A DNA stretch of 64,000 bases, taken from Geothrix sp. (GTDB lineage Bacteria > Acidobacteriota > Holophagae > Holophagales > Holophagaceae). The stretch is from positions 1,240,001 through 1,304,000 of the forward strand of contig NZ_JAHRYQ010000001.1 of the NCBI RefSeq assembly GCF_020622065.1. The letters run 5' to 3'. Under the pieces are notes generated by a model. The model searched no databases. It had not been told where the DNA came from and was given only the letters and a program-made list of their open reading frames with translations. The position numbers and the translations under genes were made by a program. Shown in pieces: positions 7,639 through 16,070 of this stretch (positions within the stretch are counted from its first letter, which is position 1; every line of letters begins with the position of its first letter).

Positions 7639-8559
7639 ATGGTAACAGGGAAGGGCGCAGCGCCGCTGGGGGAGGGCATTCAGGCCTTCCACCTGGAGCA
7701 GCGCGCCCGAGGCGTGTCACCTCATACGGCCCGGGCTCAGCAGGGCGATCTGGACAAGCTCCTCGACCATGCCGTCCGCAGCCGATGGGACGACTGGGAG
7801 GTCAGTCCCCGCACCGTCCGCGGATTCGCCCTGGAACTGGGGGACCGCGGCCTCGATCCCGCCAGCCAGGCCCGCATCCTCTCCACGGTGCGAGGGTTCT
7901 TCCGCTGGCTGTGGGAGACGCGGCGCATCACCAAGAACCCCGCTTCCGGCTTGCGGAATCCGAAGCAGCCCCAGCGGCTCCCGGCCTTCCTCACGGAAGG
8001 TGAAAGCCAGGCCCTCCTGGACCTGCCGCCGGCCATCGACTTCCCCTCCTCGCGCCTCACCTGCCTGCTGGAACTGCTCTACGCCTCGGGCCTGCGCGTG
8101 TCCGAGCTGGTGGGCCTCGATCTGCAGGATCTGCTGATGGACCAGCGCACCCTGCGGGTGCTCGGCAAGGGGCGCAAGGAGCGCCTGGTGCCCTACCATG
8201 TCCAGGCGGCGGAAATTCTCACGGCCTACCTGGGGTTCCGCTCCGCCTTCCTGGCGGCCAAGGGGCTGCCGCCCAACGCGGCCCTCTTCCTGAACCAGCG
8301 TGGCGGGCGGCTCACGCCGACCAGTGTGCGGGCGCTGCTCCGGGCGGCCCTGGAGGCGGCCTCCGTGCGGTCCCGCGTCAGCCCCCACGCGCTGCGGCAC
8401 AGCTTCGCCACCCACCTGCTGAATCGCGGAATGGACCTGCGGGCCATCCAGGAGCTGCTGGGCCACGCCAGCCTCAGCACCACGCAGCGCTACACTCACC
8501 TGGGCCTCGATGAACTGGCCCGAACCTACGAGAAGGCCCACCCCCGGGCCAAAAGCTAG
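7639..8559 (+). CDS. xerC: tyrosine recombinase XerC/XerD family
   Basis: A 306-residue site-specific recombinase. The N-terminal SAM-like core-binding domain covers about residues 10-100 and the catalytic domain about 115-300. All active-site residues are visible: R153 (ASGLRVSEL), a lysine near 177-180 (GKGRKER), H250 and R253 (SPHALRHSF), H276 (LLGHASL) and nucleophile Y285 (TTQRYTHL). This matches chromosome-dimer-resolving XerC/XerD, which acts at dif near the terminus with FtsK. No phage or integron context is present, which argues for the housekeeping role. Which of the two paralogues it is cannot be fixed from one copy. The ATG is at 7639; the FAH gene follows nine bases after its stop. 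Confidence 0.9.
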   Translation: MVTGKGAAPLGEGIQAFHLEQRARGVSPHTARAQQGDLDKLLDHAVRSRWDDWEVSPRTVRGFALELGDRGLDPASQARILSTVRGFFRWLWETRRITKNPASGLRNPKQPQRLPAFLTEGESQALLDLPPAIDFPSSRLTCLLELLYASGLRVSELVGLDLQDLLMDQRTLRVLGKGRKERLVPYHVQAAEILTAYLGFRSAFLAAKGLPPNAALFLNQRGGRLTPTSVRALLRAALEAASVRSRVSPHALRHSFATHLLNRGMDLRAIQELLGHASLSTTQRYTHLGLDELARTYEKAHPRAKS

Positions 8560-8568
8560 GAGCATTCC

Positions 8569-9255
8569 ATGGCGTTCGTCATCCCCACCCCCCCCCGTCC
8601 TGCGATTCCCGTCGAGGGCATGGAGCCTCTGTTCCCGGTCCGGCGCATCTACTGCGTGGGGCGGAACTATGCGGACCACGCCCGGGAGATGGGCGGCGAT
8701 CCGAATCGCGAGCCCCCGTTCTTCTTCGGGAAGCCGCATGATGCCGTGGTGCCGGGCGGTGGCGACATCGCCTATCCACCAGTCACCTCCAACCTGCACT
8801 ACGAAGTGGAGCTGGTGGTGGCCCTCAGCGGGGGCGGACGGGACATTCCGGCCCAGGAGGCCCTCGCCTGCGTCTACGGGTACGCCGTGGGCATCGACCT
8901 CACCCGCCGGGACCTCCAGGCGAAGTTCAAGGACAAGGGCCAGCCCTGGGAGATGGCCAAGGGCTTCGACCAGTCGGCGCCGGTCTCGGCACTCGTGCCG
9001 GCGGCCCGCCTCGGTCACCCGGCATCCGGAGGCATCTGGTTGTCGGTGAACGGCGTGGAGCGGCAGCGCGGCGACCTGGCCCAGATGACCTGGAATGTGG
9101 CCGAGGTGATCGCCCACCTGTCGTCCTATGTGGCCCTGGCCCCCGGAGACATCATCTTCACCGGGACGCCGTCCGGCGTCGGCGCCATCGTCCGCGGGGA
9201 CCGCGTGCGTTGCGGCATCGAGGGCATCGGAGAGCTGGAGATCGTCCTGGTCTGA
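8569..9255 (+). CDS. fumarylacetoacetate hydrolase (FAH) family protein
   Basis: A 228-residue protein of the small FAH superfamily (fumarylpyruvate hydrolase, acylpyruvase FAHD1, HpcE-like). Typical motifs are RIYCVGRNYADHAREMG at the N-terminus, the metal-binding acidic residues in NLHYEVELVV, GYAVGIDLTRRDLQ, and the C-terminal IIFTGTPSGVGAI. These enzymes cleave C-C bonds in acylpyruvates or decarboxylate oxaloacetate using Mg2+. AGGAG lies six bases before the ATG. It is nine bases downstream of xerC and probably co-transcribed, though no pathway partner is nearby. Exact substrate is unknown. Confidence 0.9.
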   Translation: MAFVIPTPPRPAIPVEGMEPLFPVRRIYCVGRNYADHAREMGGDPNREPPFFFGKPHDAVVPGGGDIAYPPVTSNLHYEVELVVALSGGGRDIPAQEALACVYGYAVGIDLTRRDLQAKFKDKGQPWEMAKGFDQSAPVSALVPAARLGHPASGGIWLSVNGVERQRGDLAQMTWNVAEVIAHLSSYVALAPGDIIFTGTPSGVGAIVRGDRVRCGIEGIGELEIVLV

Positions 9256-9273
9256 TCGGCCGGAACCGGGCCG

Positions 9274-10203
9274 TCAGTTTCCGCCGGTCTTCTTGAACTG
9301 GGCGATGATGTCGTCGACGCTGTCCTTGCGGCTGTCGGCCTCCAGGCTGGTTTCGAAGATGTGGTCCTGGGTGGCCACGCGGCGTTCGGCGAAGCCTTCG
9401 CCGGACATGGCGCCGGAATGGATGTTGAAGATCACCAGCAGCCGGTTGAGGCCGCTCTGGAACTGCTTGAGGAGGATCACGACCTTCTCGATCTTCTGGC
9501 GCGTGATGTCCTGGAACTGGAGGATGTTGAGGATCTCGAAGGCCTCATCGCTCACCTGCTGGAGCAGGGCCTTCGTGGGGGCCAGGTCCGTCGCCGCGGC
9601 CGGAGCCGTGACCTGCTGGGCGAACAGGAATTCGAGCACTTCCTGAGCCAGGGCGGTCCGATCCTCACCGCCCGCGGCCCGGTCCAGGAAGCCGGTGACG
9701 GCCTCCTGCAGGTGGGCCTGCCGCTGGCTCTGTTCATTCAGGCCCTTCTGGCAGGCCTCGAGGCTTCGCGTGGCGTCGTCGCTGGCGGCCATGAGGGTAT
9801 CCAGGCGGTTCATGACGCTCTGGGTGGCCTCTTCGGTGTCCGAGGTGATGGCGTCGAGCTGGGCGGCCAGTTCCGGCACCTGGGTGCTCTGGTGCTTCAC
9901 CGAGGCATCCAGCTGCTGCAGGTTGAGGAGGGTCTGGTTGATGCTGGAGACGAGCGCCCCCAGTTCGCCTTTGGCCTCGATGTCGATCTTTTGGTACACC
10001 TGACCGTTGGCCATGTCCCGGGCGGCCTGGGCCAGGCGCAGGAGGCTGGCCTGGGAATCCCCCTGGAGATCCCGGCGCAGGTCCCCGATCAGTTCTTCGA
10101 GGGTGATGAGCCGCTGGTCAAGCCGCTCCCGGCGGGCCTGGAACTCGGCCACCAGGGCATCGGAGCCGCTGGTTGGAATCTGGTCGTCGGGGGCATCGGT
10201 CAT
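9274..10203 (-). CDS. cheZ: chemotaxis phosphatase CheZ
   Basis: A 309-residue, mostly helical protein. The sequence LQFQDITRQKIEKVV carries D232 and Q236 with the same four-residue spacing as the catalytic Asp and Gln of enteric CheZ, which drives dephosphorylation of CheY-P. The C-terminus DSVDDIIAQFKKTGG resembles the CheY-binding tail helix of CheZ. The N-terminal 200 residues form a long coiled coil, longer than in E. coli CheZ (214 residues). It is the last gene of pdxJ-receiver-DUF4388-cheZ, separated by 18 bases from the DUF4388 gene. The nearby CheY-like protein at 11037 is a natural substrate candidate. No other che genes are in the window. Confidence 0.88.
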   Translation of the reverse strand: MTDAPDDQIPTSGSDALVAEFQARRERLDQRLITLEELIGDLRRDLQGDSQASLLRLAQAARDMANGQVYQKIDIEAKGELGALVSSINQTLLNLQQLDASVKHQSTQVPELAAQLDAITSDTEEATQSVMNRLDTLMAASDDATRSLEACQKGLNEQSQRQAHLQEAVTGFLDRAAGGEDRTALAQEVLEFLFAQQVTAPAAATDLAPTKALLQQVSDEAFEILNILQFQDITRQKIEKVVILLKQFQSGLNRLLVIFNIHSGAMSGEGFAERRVATQDHIFETSLEADSRKDSVDDIIAQFKKTGGN

Positions 10204-10221
10204 GGAAACTCCAGGGCGCCC

Positions 10222-11040
10222 TCAGGGTGCGGGCCGCACCTTCACATGCGTACCTTCGGCCAGCCCCCAGGCCTGCATGAGTTCTCGCGGGATGGCCACC
10301 TGCTTGTCGGGAAGACCGGGCACGAACTCCACCCGCTCCACCGCCGGGCCCTTGGGCCAGATGATGCGCAGGTTCCGGACGCCGTGGCGGTAGGGCCCCA
10401 CCACGGTCCACCAGCCCTCCATGGCCTTGGGCAGCTCGAGGTGGTCCCCCTTGCGGAAGAGCCCCGTCTTCAGCTGGGTGACGGCCACATGGGCATCGGG
10501 CTCCAGCACATCCAGGCGACCGGCGTCCTTGAGGATGGAGGCTGCCTGGAGGACGGCCACATCGTGCTGGCCGGAGGCCGCCATGATCTCCTGGAAGTCG
10601 CGGTAGCCGTCGAAGAAGGGCAGGACGCGGCGTTCCTCGGCGAAGAGCTTGAGGCCCTCCAGGAGCTGTGGGGCCGGCAGGGTGGGCCAGGGCACCGCCG
10701 TAAGGCGGGGGAAGATGGTGTTGAGGCGCTTCCGGCTGTCCTGGATCCGTGCGGAGTCCATGAGCAGGTCGGGCACCGTGCGGCGGATGGTCACTGGGAT
10801 CTGGAGCTGGGTGGTGAGGAACTCGAACTGGCCGGACACCCACTCCAGGATCTCGAAGGCGGCGGGCTCGCCCCGGGTCGACAGGGTCTCCGCATGGATC
10901 ACTTCACCGCGTGAGAAATACAGCACCCCGCTCACCTTGCCGGAGCTGACCTGAAGCATGCCCGTCTTGCGGTTGACATGGAGCAGCTGCGCCACATCCG
11001 TCAGGGAGATGCTTTCCAGGGTGCCGCGCAGGTTGCTCAT
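10222..11040 (-). CDS. DUF4388 (PATAN-like) domain protein
   Basis: A 272-residue cytoplasmic protein. Its N-terminal 110 residues match DUF4388: LRGTLESISLTDVAQLLHVNRKTGML, then GVLYFSRGEVIHAET and AAFEILEWVSGQFEF. DUF4388/PATAN domains occur with two-component and chemotaxis-like proteins and are thought to mediate protein contacts. The C-terminal third (about 200-272) is unassigned and ends in a segment with IPRELMQAWGLAEGTHVKV, which resembles a SpoVT/AbrB swapped-hairpin. The ATG overlaps the stop of the receiver gene (ATGA), so the two are translationally coupled. With cheZ downstream, a role in motility or taxis signalling is likely. Confidence 0.8.
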   Translation of the reverse strand: MSNLRGTLESISLTDVAQLLHVNRKTGMLQVSSGKVSGVLYFSRGEVIHAETLSTRGEPAAFEILEWVSGQFEFLTTQLQIPVTIRRTVPDLLMDSARIQDSRKRLNTIFPRLTAVPWPTLPAPQLLEGLKLFAEERRVLPFFDGYRDFQEIMAASGQHDVAVLQAASILKDAGRLDVLEPDAHVAVTQLKTGLFRKGDHLELPKAMEGWWTVVGPYRHGVRNLRIIWPKGPAVERVEFVPGLPDKQVAIPRELMQAWGLAEGTHVKVRPAP

Positions 11041-11417
11041 GGCTGCCCCTCAATCGGCGCGAGCAGTTCCTGCAGCAGGACATGGATCCGTTCCCGGGTG
11101 ATGGGCTTCACGGCGAAGATGTCCGCGCCGCTGCGAAGTCCCTCCCGCCAGGCCGACTCGCCGTCGTAGCCCGTGAGGAGCACGACCTTGATGCCCTGGC
11201 ACTCCGGATCGTCCTTGATGGAGTGGCACAGGGCGGCGCCGCTCTCGCCGGGCATCAGGACATCCAGGAACACCAGGTTCACCGGCTCCTGGGCCAGGGC
11301 CCGGCGGGCGGAACTCGCATCGGTGGCCTCCAGGACGCGATGCCCGGCCATCTCGATGTATTCCCGGAGGACCAGCCGGACCTCGGAATCGTCGTCGACC
11401 ACCAGGACAGTGCTCAC
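11037..11417 (-). CDS. CheY-like response regulator
   Basis: A 126-residue receiver without an output domain. D8-D10 form the acidic pocket, D52 in VFLDVLMPG is the phosphorylation site, T82 lies in LLTGYDG and K104 in AVKPIT. It starts at GTG 11415-11417, overlapping the pdxJ stop in a GTGA arrangement, and its own stop overlaps the start of the DUF4388 gene. The open frame upstream is a shadow of pdxJ. Because cheZ lies two genes downstream, this protein is the best candidate for a CheZ substrate in the window, either CheY itself or a CheY-like relay. Its direct output target is unknown. Confidence 0.88.
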   Translation of the reverse strand: MSTVLVVDDDSEVRLVLREYIEMAGHRVLEATDASSARRALAQEPVNLVFLDVLMPGESGAALCHSIKDDPECQGIKVVLLTGYDGESAWREGLRSGADIFAVKPITRERIHVLLQELLAPIEGQP

Positions 11418-12142
11418 GGCCGGGCTTCCATCACGGCGCCGAGCATCTCTTCCACCGCCCGCTCCAGTCCCACCAGCACGGCCCTGCCAATGAGGCTGTG
11501 CCCGATGTTCAGCTCCTCGACCTCGGGGATGGCCGCGATGGGGCCCACATTCTGCAGGTTCAATCCGTGGCCCGCCAGCACACGCAGGCCGAGGCGGCTG
11601 CCCAGGCGGGCGGCATCGCGGATTTTGGCCAATTCCGCCGTCGCATCGGAATCCATGGGCAGGTCGCTGTAGACCCCCGTGTTCAGCTCCACCGCATCGG
11701 CCTCGAGCTTGGCGGCCATCTTCACCTGGTCGAGCACCGGATCCACGAACAGGCTCACGCGGATGCCGGCGCTGCGCAGCTCCCGCAGCACAGGGCGCAG
11801 CATGCCCTGGAGGAAGATGGCATCCAGGCCGCCCTGGGTGGTGAGCTCCTCGCGGCTTTCGGGGACCAGGGTCACCCAGGAGGGCCGGGCGGGGATGACG
11901 GCCTCCAGGGCCTCGGGGGTGGCCGCGCACTCGACATTCAGCGGCACCGCCAGCACTTCCTTGAGGAGGCGGAGGTCACGGTCCTGGATGTGGCGGCGGT
12001 CGCCCCGGAGGTGGACCGTGATGCCATGGGCCCCGGCGCTCTGGGCCAGCAGGGCGGCGGCGACGGGTTCGGGCTCATGCCCTCCCCGGGCCTGCCGGAG
12101 GGTGGCCACATGGTCGATGTTGACGCCAAGCCTGAGGTTCAA
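11414..12142 (-). CDS. pdxJ: pyridoxine 5'-phosphate synthase
   Basis: A 242-residue TIM-barrel enzyme that condenses 1-deoxy-D-xylulose 5-phosphate with 3-amino-1-hydroxyacetone 1-phosphate, the last ring-forming step of the DXP-dependent vitamin B6 route. Diagnostic motifs are LGVNIDHVATLRQARG at the N-terminus, HLRGDRRHI, LNVECA and LNIGHSLIGRAV near the C-terminus. The length is normal. The start is TTG at 12140-12142 with GGAG seven bases upstream, a less common start codon. It heads the operon pdxJ-receiver-DUF4388-cheZ, an unusual grouping of a cofactor gene with signalling genes. The pathway partner pdxA is not in the window. Confidence 0.95.
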   Translation of the reverse strand: MNLRLGVNIDHVATLRQARGGHEPEPVAAALLAQSAGAHGITVHLRGDRRHIQDRDLRLLKEVLAVPLNVECAATPEALEAVIPARPSWVTLVPESREELTTQGGLDAIFLQGMLRPVLRELRSAGIRVSLFVDPVLDQVKMAAKLEADAVELNTGVYSDLPMDSDATAELAKIRDAARLGSRLGLRVLAGHGLNLQNVGPIAAIPEVEELNIGHSLIGRAVLVGLERAVEEMLGAVMEARP

Positions 12143-12267
12143 TGCGGGCTCCAGAGAGTGATCTACTTTAGCTTATCCCCTCACTGACTCCATCGGCACC
12201 GGAGAGCGCAGGCAGGAGAGGCAAAAAAGAAGTTGAAACACATAAAATGGACTGCCAACCTTAACCC

Positions 12268-13068
12268 ATGGACGCCTCGACCCCGCTTCCCTCCCTGTTC
12301 CTCGCCCACGGTTCTCCCATGCTCGCCCTGGATGGGGGCGCCTGGGGGCAGGCCGTCTCGGACCTCGGCCGGACGCTGCCGCCCCTGCGGGCCATCCTGG
12401 TCTGCTCGGCCCACTGGGAAGCCGCGGGCCCGTTCCGGTTCTCCTCGGCCGGACGGCCGGGTGTCATGCACGATTTCGGCGGTTTCCCCGAGGCGCTCTA
12501 CGCCCTGGACTATCCGGCCCCGGGTTCCCCGGACCTGGCCCGGGAGGCCGCCAGCCTGCTACAGGCCGCGGGCCTGGAGACCCAACTGGATCCCCAGCGC
12601 CCCCTCGACCACGGGGCCTGGGTGCCGCTGCGCTACCTCGCCCCGGAGGCCGCCCTGCCGGTGGTGCAGCTGTCCCTCCCCCGGCCCCGGACGCCGGAAC
12701 GGCTCCTGGCGGCGGGACGGGCCCTGGCCCCGCTGCGCGAGCGCGGCGTGCTGATCCTCGGCAGCGGCGGCGTGGTGCACAACCTCCGCCACCTGGATTG
12801 GCAGGACGCCTCCGGACCCGAATCCTGGGCCAAGGATTTCCAATCATGGGTGGATGCCCGCCTGGTGACTCGGGACGCCGGGGCGCTCGCGAAGTGGCGG
12901 TCGGCTCCGGGTGCAGTGGAATCCGTGCCGACCTCCGAACATCTGGACCCCCTCTTCGTGGCCCTCGGGGCCTCCCAGTCCGCGGCGGAAAAGCAGGCCG
13001 CGCCGGGCAAGCTGTTTGACGGCTGGCAGCTCGGCAACCTCAGCCTGGCCAGCTATCGCTTCGATTAG
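12268..13068 (+). CDS. LigB/DODA-type extradiol ring-cleavage dioxygenase
   Basis: A 266-residue class III extradiol dioxygenase homologous to E. coli YgiD and plant DOPA 4,5-dioxygenase. Predicted metal ligands are H14 (FLAHGSPML), H49 (CSAHWEA), and a third histidine in GGVVHNLRHL; LDHGAWVPLRYL is also conserved in the family. Members use Zn2+ or Fe2+ to open catechol rings, but the native bacterial substrate is mostly unknown. The gene stands alone, divergent from pdxJ and convergent with the ABC-2 permease gene, with a clear stem-loop terminator after it. The ATG gives the normal family length. Confidence 0.9.
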   Translation: MDASTPLPSLFLAHGSPMLALDGGAWGQAVSDLGRTLPPLRAILVCSAHWEAAGPFRFSSAGRPGVMHDFGGFPEALYALDYPAPGSPDLAREAASLLQAAGLETQLDPQRPLDHGAWVPLRYLAPEAALPVVQLSLPRPRTPERLLAAGRALAPLRERGVLILGSGGVVHNLRHLDWQDASGPESWAKDFQSWVDARLVTRDAGALAKWRSAPGAVESVPTSEHLDPLFVALGASQSAAEKQAAPGKLFDGWQLGNLSLASYRFD

Positions 13069-13076
13069 GAGGTCGT

Positions 13077-13110
13077 AACAAAACCCTGCGCGGCGTTGTG
13101 GGGTTTTGTT
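13077..13110. terminator. bidirectional intrinsic terminator
   Basis: Perfect 10-base inverted arms AACAAAACCC and GGGTTTTGTT are separated by 14 bases. The arms end in T-rich and A-rich sequence on both strands. It lies between the convergent dioxygenase gene and the efflux permease gene, so it can stop transcription from both sides. Confidence 0.8.
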
Positions 13111-13124
13111 GCCACCTCTGCACC

Positions 13125-14252
13125 TCAGGCCTCGGCCCGCTTCATGCTTCGCAGGGCCATGGTCCAGATGACGGCGGAGAGGCCCAGCAGCTTGAGCACC
13201 TCCGGCCAGAAGGCCTCAAGGCCCGCGCCCCGCAGCACCACCGCCCGGATGATGATGAGGAAGTGGGTGAGCGGCATGATCTCGCCGAGGAGGAAGAAGG
13301 GCAGGGGCATGCCCTCCCGGGGGAAGATGTAGCCGCTGAGGAACACGAAGGGCAGGAAGGTGAGCATGCTCATCTGGGCGCTCTGGCCCTGGCTCTGGGC
13401 CGTGGTGGAGATGCGGATGCCGATGCCGAGCATGGCGACGATGAAGAGTCCGGCCATCAGGTAGAGGAGGAGTACGGAGCCCGCCACAGGCACATGGAAG
13501 AAGAGGTGGGCGACGCCGAACAGCACGGTCATCTGGGCGTAGGCCATCACCACCACGGGGATGATCTTGCCGGCGAACAGCTCCATGGGTGTGACCGGTG
13601 TGACGAGCACCTGATCCAGCGTGCCGCGCTCCTTCTCTCGCACGATGGCGTTGGCCGCGAACATGATGCAGGTCATGGAGAGGATCACGCCCACCAGGCC
13701 TGGCACGATGAAGGTGGGGCTGCGGAGATCCGGGTTGTACCACGGCCGGATCCGCACCTCCACCGGCATCACGGGCTTGGCGGCACCGCCGTAGCCCATG
13801 CGGTCATACAGCAGCTGGGTGTTGCGGAGCTGCCCCACCCCGGCGGCCGTGGACATGGCGCTGCCCGCCGTGGTGGGACTGGAGCCATCCACGAGGATCA
13901 TCACCTCGCCGGTCTGGCCCGACCGGATGCGGCGGGCGTAGTCCGGCGGGAACCACACGCCCACCTGGGCCCGGCCCCGGTCCAGGGCCGCGCGGAGCTC
14001 AGCCTCGGAGGCGACATGGGCCTTCACATCGAAGTATTGGGTGGCCACCAGGCCATCCACGAAGCTGCGGCTCTCCTGGCTCCGGGACTCGTCCAGCACC
14101 GCCGCCGGCATGTGCTTCACATCGTAGTTGATGGCGAAGCCGAAGATGATGAGCTGCATGAGGGGCATGCCCAGCGTGAAGGCCAGGGTCATCCGGTCCC
14201 GGCGCAGCTGCAGGAATTCCTTCCAGACCAGGGCTTTGATGCGGTTCCACAT
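13125..14252 (-). CDS. ABC-2 type efflux permease (YbhR/YbhS-like)
   Basis: A 375-residue permease with the ABC-2 layout: one N-terminal helix (about residues 22-42, MPLMQLIIFGFAIN), a large periplasmic domain to about 180, then five C-terminal helices. The sequence REKERGTLDQVLVTPV is a typical ABC-2 coupling region. It starts at ATG 14250-14252, nine bases after the second ATPase gene. E. coli YbhFSR has two different permeases, while only one is seen here, so a homodimer is likely. It is the last gene of the TetR-controlled operon and is followed by a terminator. It probably exports drugs or other amphipathic molecules; the substrate is not known. Confidence 0.9.
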   Translation of the reverse strand: MWNRIKALVWKEFLQLRRDRMTLAFTLGMPLMQLIIFGFAINYDVKHMPAAVLDESRSQESRSFVDGLVATQYFDVKAHVASEAELRAALDRGRAQVGVWFPPDYARRIRSGQTGEVMILVDGSSPTTAGSAMSTAAGVGQLRNTQLLYDRMGYGGAAKPVMPVEVRIRPWYNPDLRSPTFIVPGLVGVILSMTCIMFAANAIVREKERGTLDQVLVTPVTPMELFAGKIIPVVVMAYAQMTVLFGVAHLFFHVPVAGSVLLLYLMAGLFIVAMLGIGIRISTTAQSQGQSAQMSMLTFLPFVFLSGYIFPREGMPLPFFLLGEIMPLTHFLIIIRAVVLRGAGLEAFWPEVLKLLGLSAVIWTMALRSMKRAEA

Positions 14253-14260
14253 GGTCGCTC

Positions 14261-15190
14261 CTAGACGGCGCGAGAGCGCTGGACGAGATCCACGAACAGG
14301 TCTTCGAGGGAAGGCAGTTCCGGCGGCAGAGCCTCGAAGGTGTGGCCGGCTTGCCGAAGCGTCGCGAGCAGCGAGGAGGGATCGGCCTCGGCCGGGAGGG
14401 AGAGGCGCACGCTGCGTCCCAGCAACTCGGCGGCGAGCACTTCCGGGTGGGTCCGCGCCGCAGCCCGCAAGGCGCGGAAGCCCTCGGTCCGAAGTTCGAC
14501 CACCTGGCGGCCCAGGCCTTCCTTGAGAGCCCGCGGACGCCCATAGGCCATGAGCTTCCCGCCGAGGATGAAGGCCAGGCGATCGCATTGGTCGGCTTCG
14601 GCCAGGTTGTGGGTGGTGACGAGGATGCTCATGCCCTCCGCCACGAGTTCGTCCATGGCCTCCCAGAAGAGCCTTCGCCGCAGGGGGTCCACGCCGCTGG
14701 TGGGTTCGTCCAGGAAGAGCACCTCCGGCCGGTGGAGGGTGGCGGCCGCCAGCGCCACCCGCTGCCGCTCGCCGGTGGAGAGCTTGGATACGAGCAGGTC
14801 CCGGTGGGCCCAGACCTGCATCTCCTTCAGGCGGAAGTCGAGTTCGGAAGCCAGCCGCGGACCTTCGAGGCCGTAGAGGCCTCCGAAGAAGCGGAGGTTC
14901 TCCGCCACCGTGAGGTCTGTCAGCAGGCTGGATTTCTGGCTCATGTAGCCCATGCGCCCCCGCACCTGGTCCGCCTCGGTGAACAGGTCCCGGCCCAGGG
15001 CCCGGGCCTCGCCCGCACTGGGGGCCAGCACGCCGCAGAGCATGCGGATGGTGGTGCTCTTGCCGGCACCGTTGGGCCCGAGGAAGCCGAAGATCTCCCC
15101 AGGCTGGATCTCGAAGCTGAGCTCCGAGACGGCGGTGAAGTCGCCGAAGCGGCGCGTGAGGCCCCGAACCTGCAGAACCGGCTCAGCCAT
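14261..15190 (-). CDS. ABC efflux transporter ATPase (second ATPase)
   Basis: A 309-residue ATPase. Walker A is GPNGAGKSTT, the signature LSTGERQRVALA, Walker B VLFLDEPTSGVD, and the H-loop VTTHNL. The C-terminal 80 residues match the extra domain of the YbhF/CcmA branch and end ELPSLEDLFVDLVQR. The ATG is at 15188-15190, overlapping the stop of the upstream ATPase gene by eight bases. E. coli YbhF carries two such ATPase domains in one chain; here they are two separate adjacent genes, so the pair probably forms a heterodimer on the permease. A longer in-frame start upstream lies inside the neighbour and is not needed. Confidence 0.92.
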   Translation of the reverse strand: MAEPVLQVRGLTRRFGDFTAVSELSFEIQPGEIFGFLGPNGAGKSTTIRMLCGVLAPSAGEARALGRDLFTEADQVRGRMGYMSQKSSLLTDLTVAENLRFFGGLYGLEGPRLASELDFRLKEMQVWAHRDLLVSKLSTGERQRVALAAATLHRPEVLFLDEPTSGVDPLRRRLFWEAMDELVAEGMSILVTTHNLAEADQCDRLAFILGGKLMAYGRPRALKEGLGRQVVELRTEGFRALRAAARTHPEVLAAELLGRSVRLSLPAEADPSSLLATLRQAGHTFEALPPELPSLEDLFVDLVQRSRAV

Positions 15191-16070
15191 GGAGGTTCCC
15201 GGCTTCCACGAGGGCGTGCAGGAAGACATCCTCCACGCTGGTCTCCGCGAGGCGGACCTGCTCGACGCCCGGCAGGGCGGAGAGCCGCGCCAGCAGCGGC
15301 GCGGGATCCTGGTCGGGAAACCGGACGCGCAGCACCTCGCCCTCGGCGAACAGGTCCAGGGGCGCCAGCGCGGCGAGCGCCGCCTGCACCTCGCGGCGCC
15401 GGGCGCTCACGAGCCGGAACACCAGGCCGGGCAGGCCCCGCCGGAAGGAGGCCCGGTCCCCTTCCTGGAGAACCTGGCCTTCGTGCATGAGCAGCATGCG
15501 GTGGGCGTATTCGGCCTCGTCCATGTAGGGCGTGGAGAAGAGGATGGCCACGCCCTCGTCGTGGACCGCGTGCAGCAGCTCCCAGAACTCCCGACGGCTC
15601 ACGGGATCCACGCCCGTGGTGGGCTCGTCCAGGAGGAGGAGGCGCGGCTCCGTGAGCAGGGCCGTGCAGAGGGAGAGCTTCTGCTTCATGCCGCCGGACA
15701 GGGCCCCGGAAGGCCGGTCCCGGAAGGCCATCAGGTCTACGGATTCCAGCAGGCGCCGGATCCGGGGGGCGGGATCCGGCAGGCCGAAGAGGCCCGCCTG
15801 GAACTGCAGGTTCTCAGCCACCGTGAGTTCGGGGGCGAGGCTGAAGGTCTGGGGCACATAGCTGACGCCCTGACGGTCGAGGTGGCGAACTACCGCTCCG
15901 CCGGAAGGCTTCTGCAGGCCGATGAGCATGCGGAAGGTGGTGGTCTTCCCCGCGCCATCGGGGCCGATGAGGCCCACGAGGTCGCCCTCGGAAAGGCTCA
16001 GGTCCAGCCCCTTCACGGCCTCTTTCGGGCCGAAGCGGCAAGTGAGGTCCCGGGCCTCCAGCAGGATCAT
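15183..16070 (-). CDS. ABC efflux transporter ATPase (first ATPase)
   Basis: A 295-residue ATPase. Walker A is GPDGAGKTTT, the signature LSGGMKQKLSL, Walker B LLLLDEPTTGVD, and the switch region reads LFSTPYMDEAE, where the usual H-loop histidine appears replaced by proline-tyrosine. The last 70 residues form the same accessory domain as the second ATPase and end ETSVEDVFLHAL. The start ATG overlaps the stop of the membrane fusion gene. If the H-loop change is real, one ATP site of the heterodimer may be catalytically weak, a feature known in several heterodimeric ABC exporters. The role is inferred from the operon: energising a TetR-regulated efflux system. Confidence 0.92.
   Translation of the reverse strand: MILLEARDLTCRFGPKEAVKGLDLSLSEGDLVGLIGPDGAGKTTTFRMLIGLQKPSGGAVVRHLDRQGVSYVPQTFSLAPELTVAENLQFQAGLFGLPDPAPRIRRLLESVDLMAFRDRPSGALSGGMKQKLSLCTALLTEPRLLLLDEPTTGVDPVSRREFWELLHAVHDEGVAILFSTPYMDEAEYAHRMLLMHEGQVLQEGDRASFRRGLPGLVFRLVSARRREVQAALAALAPLDLFAEGEVLRVRFPDQDPAPLLARLSALPGVEQVRLAETSVEDVFLHALVEAGNLHG

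Noticed and set aside
9256-9273. A small GGCC-rich stem between the FAH and cheZ genes as a terminator
   Set aside because: The arms are only five bases and the sequence has no T run, so it is too weak to call.
12261-12467. A minus-strand open frame over the start of the dioxygenase gene
   Set aside because: It is antisense to a well-conserved gene and encodes a low-complexity product.
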